This document shows positions 54,334-63,766 of a DNA stretch of 64,000 nucleotides, one piece after another. The number at the start of each line of letters is the position of its first letter. The first letter of the stretch is position 1. The notes beneath the pieces are model-generated. The model searched no databases. It saw nothing but the letters and a program-made list of their open reading frames with translations, and had not been told where the DNA came from. Source of the DNA: Gari tellinella (taxonomy: Eukaryota; Mollusca; Bivalvia; Cardiida; Psammobiidae); NCBI GenBank assembly GCA_922989275.2, contig OV277867.1, positions 9,362,001-9,426,000 of the forward strand, read 5' to 3'. Position numbers and translations under genes: made by a program.

Positions 54334-55033
54334 CTCATTCCTTTCCACTGGAAGAAAACTTCACGTTCATTCCATATGAATGTTATTCTTAGCTGAGGAG
54401 TATGGAATTCCATATACGACAGCCAACTGCTAGCTGCTAACTGCCAACTAGTTGCTACCCATCATCACTTATACAGTAAGCATTTGGCGGTTAGCAGTTG
54501 GCAGTAAGCAGTTGACAGTAAGTAGTTGGCTGTAAGCAGTTGACTGTAAATAGTACATGTATATACATTTTTGTAAATTGCTCTTTTTTCTTATATTTCG
54601 ACTGTAAGGGCTTTTTTTTATATAAATTAATATTAATTTAATTTTCCAGGGTTCCAGATAAGGGGAGTAATCTGAACAAATCCAACATTTTCTGACTCAT
54701 ACTGCACCAAATCCTATGGTGTTACTGCTCATTAGAATCGTCTCTTCGAGACGATTCTAATGAGTAGTGACACCATAGAGTTTAATGCTGATATAAAGAT
54801 TTTAGTTTTTGAAATACTCCCCTAATCTGGATCCCTGATTTTCTATCTGGAATATTGAAAACAATTATTGTAAACAGTAGACAGTAAGCAGTTGACTGTA
54901 AGCAGTAGGCTGTCGTATATGGAATTCCATAGAGGAGGGGCTAGATTCTACCATAAAAAAGTTGCAGGCCATGCCTTCTCTAAGAACGACGTTCACGCGA
55001 AATGAGCGTCAAGTGGTCAATGGAAAGGAATGG
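54334..55033. mobile_element. ~700-bp composite inverted-repeat element
   Basis: Outer arms CATTCCTTTCCA / TGGAAAGGAATG and, inside them, a 22-bp perfect pair built on TATGGAATTCCATATACGAC (54401-54422 and 54910-54931). The interior has tandem TAAGCAGTTGGCAG units at 54488-54550 and 54880-54912 and a nested family I element (54648-54838). Confidence 0.7.
54648..54838. mobile_element. family I MITE, nested
   Basis: GGGTTCCAGATAAGGGGAG and CTAATCTGGATCCCTG ends; perfect hairpin TTAGAATCGTCTC-TTCGA-GACGATTCTAA. Confidence 0.85.
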
Positions 55034-55085
55034 GACATTTCCGTCAAGTAGGTTTCACGTTTCACAACAAACAGGACTGGCCCAG

Positions 55086-55210
55086 CGCTTATTATATAAA
55101 GCGTTTTAGTTGAGTTTTAGTTCGTTCTCAAGCATTTGATTGGTCAGATTTGAGCCTAGGCTCAAATGCTTGAGAATGATTTAATACTGAACCCAAACGC
55201 TTTATAAGCA
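55086..55210. mobile_element. 125-bp hairpin MITE
   Basis: Left arm GCGCTTATTATATAAAGCG pairs with the right-end AAACGCTTTATAAGC. TTCTCAAGCATTTGA and TCAAATGCTTGAGAA pair inside it, and the centre is the palindrome ATTTGAGCCTAGGCTCAAAT (55148-55167). Confidence 0.75.
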
Positions 55211-55599
55211 TGGACCAATGAATGATTCGGTCTTAACAAAAAGAAAGGAAACACATATTTAATGTAAATATAAGAAATGAAATTATTTGTTCGATGTTAA
55301 TGCGAAACCAATAACAGAAAATGATTGTCAAACCAACCACGAATCGCAAGCAAGTGTTTGCCGATCATGGGAGTAGCAATATTTGACATACCTAAATACT
55401 ACTACCCTCTTCGATCAAATAGGAAATTCAGGTTTTAAGAAAACATATTTGCAGTTTTTATTAATCATTATTGGTTTGCTAGTCAGGTATGTATTACGTT
55501 GTAACTAGACTGTACTAAACAGTTTAGATCCTGATGAGACGCTACAATTGCGGGATAATCAGAATTTTCGATGATTGTCCATGCTCTTAAGAGAGACGT

Positions 55600-55831
55600 T
55601 TGGAAATAACCTCCGTAGTGATGCGTATATATGTGTCATCAACAAACAGTGCACTAGTGAGGAGTATACTTGTCCTATGCAAACAGTGTAGAACCAGATC
55701 AGAGGGCTCCTTCAGGAACCCTCTGATCAGGGTCTACACTGTTTTCAATATTTGGTGAAAAACAACTCTAAATAGTCAAAAATGGTCTAGACTTAATTGC
55801 AAACTGTAATTAAGTTCAAGGGGTGGATGAG
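55600..55831 (+). mobile_element. family C MITE
   Basis: Stem GAGGGCTCCTTCAGGAACCC; AAGGGGTGGATGAGTTAA end. Confidence 0.8.
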
Positions 55832-56547
55832 TTAAAGGTTTAGGCGATTAACCTTTATAAATTATCCCCTGGTTATCTAGAATGCGTTAGGCGCGTGAGT
55901 TGTATAAACAGGCAGCATTAGAGATATAAACAAAGAGTGGCGTTAGTTTCGTATTCTGACCCGAGCAGAGGAGAAACATGTGCCTAAGCGATGTAACTGT
56001 AATACAGGCTTAGAAAAGGTTTATTTAAAGAGACGCTGTGTCTGTTTATTCTAGTTGTTGGTTTACAGAAACACTGTGACCCTGCCCCTCCTTGGATAGG
56101 ACTGGTTCTTATTAGACCAGTTTCATTGAGCTATTTGTATGTAATTATTATTATAATCGTGTGGGCTTGAGGGCTGAATAGTTTGAAATAGAAATGTACT
56201 AAAGCTAAATTGGGTGCATCACTCTGAGATCATTTTCCTGTCATGATGATTCCTGTTTGATATTTCAATAGCATGTCCATTATAAGTAAACACAAAGAAA
56301 CGAAACATTGAGAAAAAGAAAGAATAGAAAGAAAGAGATGAAAATGAAATAAGTTCGACATCTACATTTATAGTTTTGACAGAACTTTGTCAAAGTTATG
56401 TTCAGTATTCATATTGGCAAACAATATACCAGTTGAATCTCTTAGTTACGTGACATGTCATCAGGGTATTCACTGTTTGCCAAAATCGAACCGCAAAATT
56501 GCCTCATGTACAGCTTTTCTCTGCAATGTCTGTAAATTACCATTATA
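55832..56547. other. unassigned unique stretch
   Basis: Purine-rich GAAAGAAAGAG near 56310; no exon or MITE recognised. Confidence 0.3.
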
Positions 56548-56735
56548 CAGGGGAGAATTTAAACGGTGTTCTTTTCCAAATAACGTTTTTACAATACAAA
56601 CGTTCTATTATTTCCAGTGCAAACAGTTTGGAGCCAGATAAGACACCGGGTAACCCAGCGTCTGAATGGGCTTCAAACTGTTTTCAACTCATATTAAAAT
56701 AAATAGTCGGAATCGTCAAAACGTTGTCATTTTAT
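56548..56735 (+). mobile_element. family A MITE, right arm lost
   Basis: CAGGGGAGAATTT left tip; hairpin GACACCGGGTAACCCAGCGTC. Confidence 0.7.
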
Positions 56736-56853
56736 TGCTTAATCCATTTTATGCGGGATACACTTTAAGGTGTAGCTCTAGGAAACCAGTGTTGATCTCA
56801 GATCAGGCCCCACATTGTGGGGCCTGATCTGTGATCAAAACTGTTTGCTGCTA

Positions 56854-57099
56854 CAGTGGATACTCTGTTATTCTTTCCCGTTTAAACGCAAACGTACGCA
56901 AACGCAAAGCACTAAAACGTAGAAAAGAACAACTTTTGGACAAATCTGATAATTCTTGTTTATCTTGGTGGCAAACAGTTTGGAGCCTGATCAGACGCCG
57001 GGTTACCCGGCGTCTGATCTGGCTCCAAACTGTTTGCACTGCAAATAATAGTTTTAGCGTAAACGCGTTTATTGGGAAAGAATAATAGATTCTCCACTG
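56854..57099 (-). mobile_element. family A MITE, full length
   Basis: Shares rare variants (GGACAAATCTGATAATTC, altered tip TACTCTG) with 58921-59166. Confidence 0.9.
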
Positions 57100-57215
57100 T
57101 AAGTCAATATTTTATCAGAAACTGCTAAAATCTTTCGCAAATATCTTGAGTAATACCCGCTGCAGACGACATTTTAAAATGGCTGCCAAATATTACCCAG
57201 CATGCAATGGGTTAA

Positions 57216-57264
57216 ACATTTCGTTTCCGTTTCCGTTACAACGGGAAAAATAGCATGTCCACTG
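57216..57264 (+). mobile_element. family A MITE, right tip scrap
   Basis: CGTTTCCGTTTCCGTTACAA and CATGTCCACTG. Confidence 0.4.
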
Positions 57265-57321
57265 TATCTGAACTGTTTCAGCACCACGGAGCTGTTTAAC
57301 ATGCACTCAATAATTACATTT

Positions 57322-57390
57322 GCAAGCAGTGTAGAACCAGATCAGAGGACAATAATAGGAACCCTCTGGTCAGGATCTACACTGTAAATG
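57322..57390 (+). repeat. stray family C hairpin
   Basis: GCAGTGTAGAACCAGATCAG ... CTGGTCAGGATCTACACTG. Confidence 0.55.
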
Positions 57391-57740
57391 CTAACTTGGA
57401 GCAGTATTTATTTAACTACCCAGAATTCCAAGTAGATTGGTTCATGTTTTGGTGACTAAATAGACCCACAAGATATCCTAATAAGCATAAAGAATTACTT
57501 AATATTGAAAAATTAATGAAATCTTCCTGAAAGCACATGTGAGCAGTTCGGTGCAATCTCAAGGCATAAACTATGTTAATTACTGTGAAAATATGACCAG
57601 CTACCGCGGATTGTCTAAGGTCGTATCTAGGGTAGGTAAGTGGCATGTTTATTTATATCACCTTGTGCCCCCAGTTCCGTTGATTACTTTCTAATCAGTG
57701 AAATAAACAATCTACACTAGAGGATTTAACCCTGCCACTA
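57391..57740. other. unassigned stretch
   Basis: Nothing recognised. Confidence 0.3.
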
Positions 57741-57986
57741 CAGTGGAGAATCTGTTATTCTTTCCCAATAAACGCGTTTACGCTAAAACTATTATTTGCA
57801 GTGCAAACAGTTTGGAGCCAGATCAGACGCCGGGTAACCCGGCGTCTGATCAGGCTCCAAACTGTTTGCCACCAAGATAAACAAAAATTAGCAGAATTGT
57901 CCAAAAGTTGTTCTTTTCTACGTTTTAGTGCTTTGCGTTTGCGTACGTTTGCGTTTAAACGGGAAAGAATAACAGATTATCCACTG
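57741..57986 (+). mobile_element. family A MITE, full length
   Basis: Complete; right tip reads TTATCCACTG. Confidence 0.9.
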
Positions 57987-58009
57987 TACCATCGCGTCAT
58001 CGGTTTTAA

Positions 58010-58225
58010 CTCTTTGCATGCTGGGAAATTATTTTTCGTCTGCAACATTTGTCGTCTGCTATTGTTCTATAAAAAGAATTTTCTAAATTTCTTTTCAAAA
58101 CATTGTCAGGTTGTCAAACAGATTGGATCCTGATGAGACGCCGCGTTACGCAGCGTCTCATCTGTATCCAAACTGTTTGCTTAGGCAATCACTGCGAGAT
58201 ATATCTGCCGCTAGCATTCAAAGAG
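58010..58225 (-). mobile_element. family B-like MITE, CTCTTTG-end type
   Basis: TTAA both sides; CTCTTTGCATGC and GCATTCAAAGAG ends; stem GAGACGCCGCGTTACGC. Confidence 0.8.
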
Positions 58226-58229
58226 TTAA

Positions 58230-58398
58230 GCAATTGCCATCTGTATTTATTTCTAAAATTGGAAAGTTGTGCATTTTGACTCACGCAGTTGAACAGTTGG
58301 ATTCTGATCAGATGTCCTGTTAAGAGGCGTCTGATCTGGTCCAAATTGTTGGCAAATAAAACAAACCAGTGTACTCGGGGCAAAGCAGTGAAGGGGTG
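58230..58398 (+). mobile_element. family B MITE, decayed
   Basis: GATCAGATGTCCTGTTAAGAGG stem and AAGCAGTGAAGGGG end. Confidence 0.55.
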
Positions 58399-58920
58399 GG
58401 CCCTTTCGTTGCTATAACAGCGTCTAAACTTCTAAACTATTATGAAATAAACTGTTTTAAAATTATCTGCTGTGGATTCATTTGGTTTGCATGTCGATGT
58501 CATTGTCAAATATTTTGTATTCTGATTAAACGCCGAGTAACAGTAGCATTCAAACTCTTTGTATTTGAAATTCATTTGTAGTTGAGCAGATCTGAATTCA
58601 TACTTTTCGCAAATGACAACTGAATCGAGCTTTGAAACAATCGTTTAATTGTTGTTGTTGAAATAGGATTTTAAGTTGCTTTAACAATATTTCGGCAGAC
58701 AAGTTGGCCAGATCAACACCTCATTTACAAAGATCTAAAATATGAGGTATTGGTCGAGAAAATTGAACCAGAACACCAGAGTTACAAATATTCTGGATTT
58801 TAACATTTTCAGTACTTAGACTGACGTACAAATACATCAATTTATGATGGATTTATCCATCAATCGAATCACTGAATGATTAAAACTTTTAGTAGTCTTC
58901 TACTGTATCATGCCAACCTA
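58399..58920. other. unassigned stretch
   Basis: A faint alpha remnant near 58515 (TGATTAAACGCCGAGTAAC); nothing else. Confidence 0.3.
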
Positions 58921-59166
58921 CAGTGCAGACTCTGTTATTCTTTCCCGTTTAAACGCAAACGTACGCAAACGCAAAGCACTAAAACGTAGAAAAGAACAAC
59001 TTTTGGACAAATCTGATAATTCTTGTTTATCTTGGTGGCAAACAGTTTGGAGCCTGATCAGACGCCGGGTTACCCGGCGTCTGATCTGGCTCCAAACTGT
59101 TTGCACTGCAAATAATAGTTTTAGCGTAAACGCGTTTATTGGGAAAGAATAACACATTCTCCACTG
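58921..59166 (-). mobile_element. family A MITE, full length
   Basis: Tip CAGTGCAGACTCTG; close relative of 56854-57099. Confidence 0.9.
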
Positions 59167-59252
59167 TATGACAGTGGTCCCCATTTGTTTCCGCCAGTTG
59201 ACCAAGCTGGCATGCCCCAGAACCACATGGGGTTGAAAAATTAAAGAAAGAT

Positions 59253-59280
59253 TAAGAGAGAGAGAGAGAGAGAGAGAGAA
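59253..59280. repeat. (GA)n microsatellite
   Basis: About 13 consecutive GA dinucleotides between two family A copies. Confidence 0.9.
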
Positions 59281-59294
59281 TAAAAGAAAAAAGA

Positions 59295-59505
59295 AGTCGT
59301 TACTGTTTGCCGTTTTAAACGAAAACAAACATGCGAACGCATTGCAATAACATATTAAAATAATCAACTGCTTCTAAATGTTGACGACTGATGTTTATAT
59401 GAGTATCAAACCTAGTGTCTGATCTGGCTCCAACTGTTTGCAATTGAAATGGTTGTTTTAGAACTAACGCATATATGAGGAAACAATAACCTCTTCACAA
59501 CTATA
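59295..59505 (-). mobile_element. family A MITE, decayed
   Basis: CGTTTTAAACGAAAACAAAC left arm, half hairpin, ACCTCTTCACAACTATA right. Confidence 0.6.
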
Positions 59506-59604
59506 CCCTCTTAGACATGACTGCAACACACGATTCGAATAAGACAAAACTTTTGACCATGAGCAAGCTGACACTTAGCTTGGTAAAAGAGTTATCAACT
59601 CATA

Positions 59605-59841
59605 TTCGTTCCTGTTTATATGCAAGCTTAGCGCAAACGCAATTGGAATAAAACGTATACAATATAGAAAATGACTTTTTTGACAATTCCACCTATTCAT
59701 TTTTATCTTAGTGGTAAAGAATTGGAGATTTGTCAGACGTCCGGTGACCCGGCGTCTGATCTAACTCCAAACTGTTTGCAATGGAAATAATAGTTATTCG
59801 CGTAAACTCGTTTATTGGAAAGGAATGCAGTCTTCTCTACT
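59605..59841 (-). mobile_element. family A MITE, decayed
   Basis: Hairpin CAGACGTCCGGTGACCCGGC; right arm CGTAAACTCGTTTATTGG. Confidence 0.65.
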
Positions 59842-59897
59842 GCTCCTGTACCCGGGGTATGAGCTGGCTCAACATTGCGTGCAACAAACCTTTATTA

Positions 59898-60143
59898 CAG
59901 TGGAGAATATGTTATTCTTTCCCGTTTAAACGCAAACGTACGCAAACGCAAAGCACTAAAACGTAGAAAAGAACAACTTTTGGACAATTCTGATAATTCT
60001 TGTTTATCTTGGTGGAAAACAGTTTGGAGCCTGATCAGACGCCGGGTTACCCGGCGTCTGATCTGGCTCCAAACTGTTTGCACTGCAAATAATAGTTTTA
60101 GCGTAAACGCGTTTATTGGGAAAGAATAACACATTCTCCACTG
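59898..60143 (-). mobile_element. family A MITE, full length
   Basis: Complete; a family D copy follows within five bases of its right TA. Confidence 0.9.
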
Positions 60144-60151
60144 TAACTTAA

Positions 60152-60393
60152 CCCACTACCCATAGCCTGTTTCTAGTTTTAAAGACATGTTAGAACGTAA
60201 AGCAGGTTGAAAGTAAAGCAGAATGCGCCCTAAGGCGCATTCTGCTTTTCTTTCAGCCTGCTTTAAGCTACCACCTGCCAGAATAAAGAAAATATTCCTA
60301 TGATACATATTCATGACTGTATCAATTGGAACTTTATTCCTCAAAGGAGGAATAAATTAAAGGCGTAAAAAGGCTTATTTATGGGGTAATGGG
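60152..60393 (+). mobile_element. family D MITE
   Basis: TTAA both sides; stem AATGCGCCCTAAGGCGCATT. Confidence 0.9.
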
Positions 60394-60509
60394 TTAAATG
60401 AGCTTGTTGGTTAAGATGAACGTTTGTCTCATTACTTTTTTTTTTACCGCGTCTACATGTAACAAAAGAATCTAGTATTGGGATTGAGATGTTAATATTT
60501 CCCGTTTAA

Positions 60510-60754
60510 CCCTTTACCCAAGAACCATTTTATAATATTAAAGACAGGTGACCACTTAAAGCAGGTTGAAAGTATAGCAGATTGTGCCTGAAGGCACATT
60601 CTGCTTTACTTTCAGCCTGCTTTAAACTACAATCTGTTAGGCTATACAAAAATATTTGTTATGGTAATTGTTCATGAGGGTATAAACTGGAACTATTTTC
60701 TTCAGCGGAGGAATAAATTGAATACGCTAAAAGTCGCTTCTATGGGGGAAAGGG
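60510..60754 (+). mobile_element. family D MITE nested in family A
   Basis: TTAA at 60506-60509 and 60755-60758; excision restores CCCGTTTAAACGAAAC. Confidence 0.95.
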
Positions 60755-60913
60755 TTAAACGAAACTAAATGCATTTACAATGCAATAAAATGTAGGAAAT
60801 AACAATCTTCTGGAAAGTTCGACAATTATTCTTCTCTTAGTGGCAAACTGTTTGGAGTCCGATCTGGCTCGAAACCGTTTACAATGGAAGAACATGTATT
60901 AGTTTTAGCAGTA

Positions 60914-61282
60914 CAGCACTCCCTCTCTACAACGACACCTAATGGGAGACCAAAAATATGTGCGTTGTTCGGAGGGAACCGTTATAGAGAGTGAAAATTA
61001 AGACTTGGTTTACATTTGCAAACAGCTTGAATCCAGATCAGACGCCGCGTAACGCGGCATCTGATCTGGATTCAAGCTGTTTGTCACTCGTCATTATATA
61101 TATTCTATCAAAATGTCCACTTATATGTAAGTTTGAGAAAAACAGTAGACAACAGATTTAAGCAGACGGTATTGCAACCATGAAATGGTTTGACATAATT
61201 GTATTGTTTGGGGAAACAGCCTCAATGGTCGTTATAAGGAGGGAGTCGTTGTTGGGAGGGTCGTTGTAGAGAGGGAGTGCTG
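60914..61282 (+). mobile_element. family E MITE nested in family A, full length
   Basis: TA on both sides; intact hairpin GACGCCGCGTAACGCGGC. Confidence 0.9.
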
Positions 61283-61324
61283 TAGTACGTTTATTAGGAG
61301 GGAAGAATAACGCCTTATTCACTG

Positions 61325-61716
61325 TATACAGCATAAATGCCATGTTTTATCTTGTTCGCGGGCAACACATGAATGCTAAAACGGTTGAACAATATTCATT
61401 TGTTGATGCATGTTAAATAGTCTGTATTAAAAAGTACATTAAAGTTCTTAACGTGTGACTAGAAAAACCATGCAAATGCCCCAATCTTAACACAAACTAT
61501 TATCCCATTAAATTCGCTTCAGCTTCAGCATTGTCGTCAGAAAGACCACGTACACGCTCCAATCTTAAAGTACTGTTTATACAGTAAACATTTAATAAAC
61601 TATTATCCTATTAAATTGGCATCTGCTTTAAAACTGTCACCAGACAAACAAGACACCTGCTATACAGGAAAATCTCCGCAAACCCAACCCTCCGGACCAA
61701 GACAAATCCAAGTATA
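61325..61716. other. unassigned stretch
   Basis: Two loosely similar halves (CCAATCTTAACACAAACTATT and AAACTATTATCC motifs); no coding. Confidence 0.3.
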
Positions 61717-61963
61717 CAGTAGAGAATGTGTTATTCTTTCCCGTTTAGACGCAAACGAAATGCAAACGCAAAGCACTAAAACGTAGAAAAGTACAACATT
61801 TGGAAAATTCTGACAATTAATATTTATCTTGGTGGCAAACAGTTTAGAGCCTGATCAAACGCCGGGTTACCCGGCGTCTGATCTGGCTCCAAACTGTTTG
61901 AAATAGGAGTAATAGTTTTAGCGTAAAGGCGTTTATTGGGAAAGAATAACGTTTTCTCCACTA
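61717..61963 (-). mobile_element. family A MITE, full length
   Basis: Tips CAGTAGAGAATG and CTCCACTA. Confidence 0.85.
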
Positions 61964-61989
61964 TAACAGACGTTTCTGCAATTAAAGGT

Positions 61990-62085
61990 TTAGTAGCTTA
62001 AAAAGATCCATAATTCAATAGCCTGTTTCTTGTTTTGACAACAGGTGGCCACTTAAGGCAGGTTGACGATAATAAGACAGTGACC
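61990..62085 (+). mobile_element. family D MITE, left part
   Basis: TAGCCTGTTTCTTGTTTTG and TTAAGGCAGGTTGACG. Confidence 0.5.
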
Positions 62086-62103
62086 ATAATATTATGTGCA
62101 AAA

Positions 62104-62229
62104 CTGTGGGGGAAACGCTATTATTTCCCGTTTAAAAGCATAGAAACTCAATGTGCTGAAATTGGGAAAATGTCAACCTTTCTCTCATTAATTTGGAGTC
62201 TGACCAAATGCCGAATTACCCGGCATCTG
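62104..62229 (-). mobile_element. family A MITE, right half replaced by family G
   Basis: Runs to CCCGGCATCTGG and stops at GGCCCGTTTTACTAAAC. Confidence 0.6.
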
Positions 62230-62254
62230 GGGCCCGTTTTACTAAACTACTTAA
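62230..62254 (+). mobile_element. family G left end
   Basis: GGGCCCGTTTTACTAAACTAC, then the Penelope remnant; right end not found. Confidence 0.6.
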
Positions 62255-62551
62255 ACGAAATGTAATAAATCTAACTGTTCATTATGTCAACATATTAAAG
62301 AAAGCGAATTTTATAATTTTAAAGGAATGGAATTTTATGTAAACCAATCAATGTCATGTGATGTTCAAAACGTATTATATGTTCTTACATGCACTGGATG
62401 CGGAGAATACTATATTGGTCAAACTGGAGACAAACTGAGGTCAAGAAGAACAGTTCACTCACAACAGATAAGAGATCCTTCAACAAGACAAATTCCTTTA
62501 TGCGCCCATTTAGAAAAATGCAGAAAGAAAAGCTTAAATTCATTGTTGCAA
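62255..62551 (+). pseudogene. Penelope-like element fragment: zinc-binding linker and GIY-YIG endonuclease
   Basis: The open frame shows a cysteine cluster, CNKSNCSLC (62261-62287), then MSCDVQNVLYVLTC, CGEYYIGQTG (62398-62427), LRSRRTVH and a late CAHLEKC. The order Cys cluster, 'xLYxLTC', 'YYIGQTG', Arg-rich helix and His is that of the GIY-YIG nuclease that follows the reverse transcriptase in Penelope-like retroelements. An in-frame TAA at 62252 closes the 5' side, and homology fades after about 62551 where family E sequence begins. No reverse transcriptase domain is visible, so this is a truncated remnant. It sits between the broken left end of a family G element and a truncated family E copy. 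Confidence 0.7.
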
Positions 62552-62781
62552 TATCGTCTACTTAAAATTGTCGTCTGCTGTATTTTCTCAAAGTTAAACA
62601 TTAGTTAACTTTATTTACAGAAAACAAAACATAATGACAAGTGGCAAACAGCTTGAATCCTGATCAGATGCCGTGTTACGCAAATGTAAGCCAAATCTTC
62701 ATTTTCCCTCCCTATAACAACTCTCTTCAAACAACACACGCAATCTTTGTCTCCCATTGGGTGTTGTTGTAGAGAGCACTG
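62552..62781 (-). mobile_element. family E MITE, truncated
   Basis: Begins in the GTCGTCTGC region right after the Penelope fragment; right hairpin arm deleted. Confidence 0.75.
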
Positions 62782-62889
62782 TTGTTTCCATTGAAACAGT
62801 TTGGTGCCATATCTGACGCCGAGTAACCCGTTGTCTGACCAAGCTCCAAATTGTTGGGTTTAAACGGGAAAGAATGTCTTCTCCACTGT
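62782..62889 (+). mobile_element. family A MITE, left end replaced by family E
   Basis: Starts at the hairpin foot (TTGTTTCCATTGAAACAG); ends GTCTTCTCCACTG. Confidence 0.65.
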
Positions 62890-62910
62890 ATATGGTTATG
62901 GTGACCTTAA

Positions 62911-63141
62911 CCCTTTCCCCCATAGAAGCGACTTTTAGCGTATTTAATTTATTCCTCCGCTGAAGAAAATAGTTCCAGTTAACATTTACCATTACAAATA
63001 TTTTATATAGCCTAGCAGATTTTAACTTAAAGCAGGCTGAAAGTAAAGCAGAATGTGCCTTAAGGCACATTCTGCTTTACTAGCAGCCTGCTTTAAGTGG
63101 CCACCTGTCTTAAAACTAGAAGCAGGCTATGAGGTAAAGGG
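62911..63141 (-). mobile_element. family D MITE
   Basis: TTAA both sides; CCCTTTCCCCCATAG left, GGTAAAGGG right; full hairpin. Confidence 0.9.
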
Positions 63142-63312
63142 TTAAAACGTTTTATGAAGTGTATTACAAGGCATTGGCTACAATGTACTTCATCGTCAAT
63201 AGAGCATGACAGATACATCTGTATTGTGTAATGTATACGTCCAATGAATCATTAAATAATAGGGCACAAAAAACAAAATGAATATTAATCACACAGTAAT
63301 ACCTGGTTAGTG

Positions 63313-63531
63313 TAGTGGAGGACGTTATTCTATCACAAGAAATGTGCTTACGCTAAAACTTTTACTTCAATTGCAAACAGTTTATGATCAGACTCCAAAC
63401 TGTTTGCCACTCAGATTAAAATGAATGTAATACTATGTAGTCAGAATTGGCAACGCGTTATCATTTTCTACATTTTATTATAATGCGTTTGCGTTTCGTT
63501 TAAACGAGAAAGAATAACGTCTTCTCCACTG
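63313..63531 (+). mobile_element. family A MITE, hairpin shortened
   Basis: GCAAACAGTTTATGATCAGAC joins the two hairpin feet; about 35 bases of stem are gone. Confidence 0.75.
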
Positions 63532-63642
63532 TCCGTCTACTCAAACAATATTTGAGGCAAGAGAAAGAGTTCAATATGATGAAGGTAAATTTCCTGCAAT
63601 CGGTCTGTAAGGCCGTCAAATCGTCTTCGTTTGGGAGGTTGT

Positions 63643-63677
63643 GCAGTGGAGAAAACACGGCATTCTTTCCCGTTTAA
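63643..63677. mobile_element. family A left tip cut by a TTAA-type element
   Basis: CAGTGGAGAAAACACGGC...CCCGTTTAA, then CTCTTTCACTGCC of family B and a second B-like end (AACCCTTTTACTGCC). Confidence 0.65.
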
Positions 63678-63766
63678 CTCTTTCACTGCCAAGTTTTATC
63701 GTCTGCTTTAACCCTTTTACTGCCTAAATATCGTCTGCATCGGTAGTGTCGTCTTCAATATTTTTA

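Larger units (their letters stand above)
60480..61324 (-). mobile_element. family A MITE hosting both a family D and a family E copy
   Basis: Left arm ATATTTCCCGTTTAA is cut by family D (60510-60754); the body with GGAGTCCGATCTGGCTCG follows; TTTTAGCAGTA is cut by family E (60914-61282); TAGTACGTTTATTAGGAGGG and TTATTCACTG close it. Confidence 0.8.

Noticed and set aside
63536..63600. Exon-like frame RLLKQYLRQEKEFNMMK with a GTAAAT after it
   Set aside because: It begins directly at the tip of a family A copy with no acceptor; too short to support.
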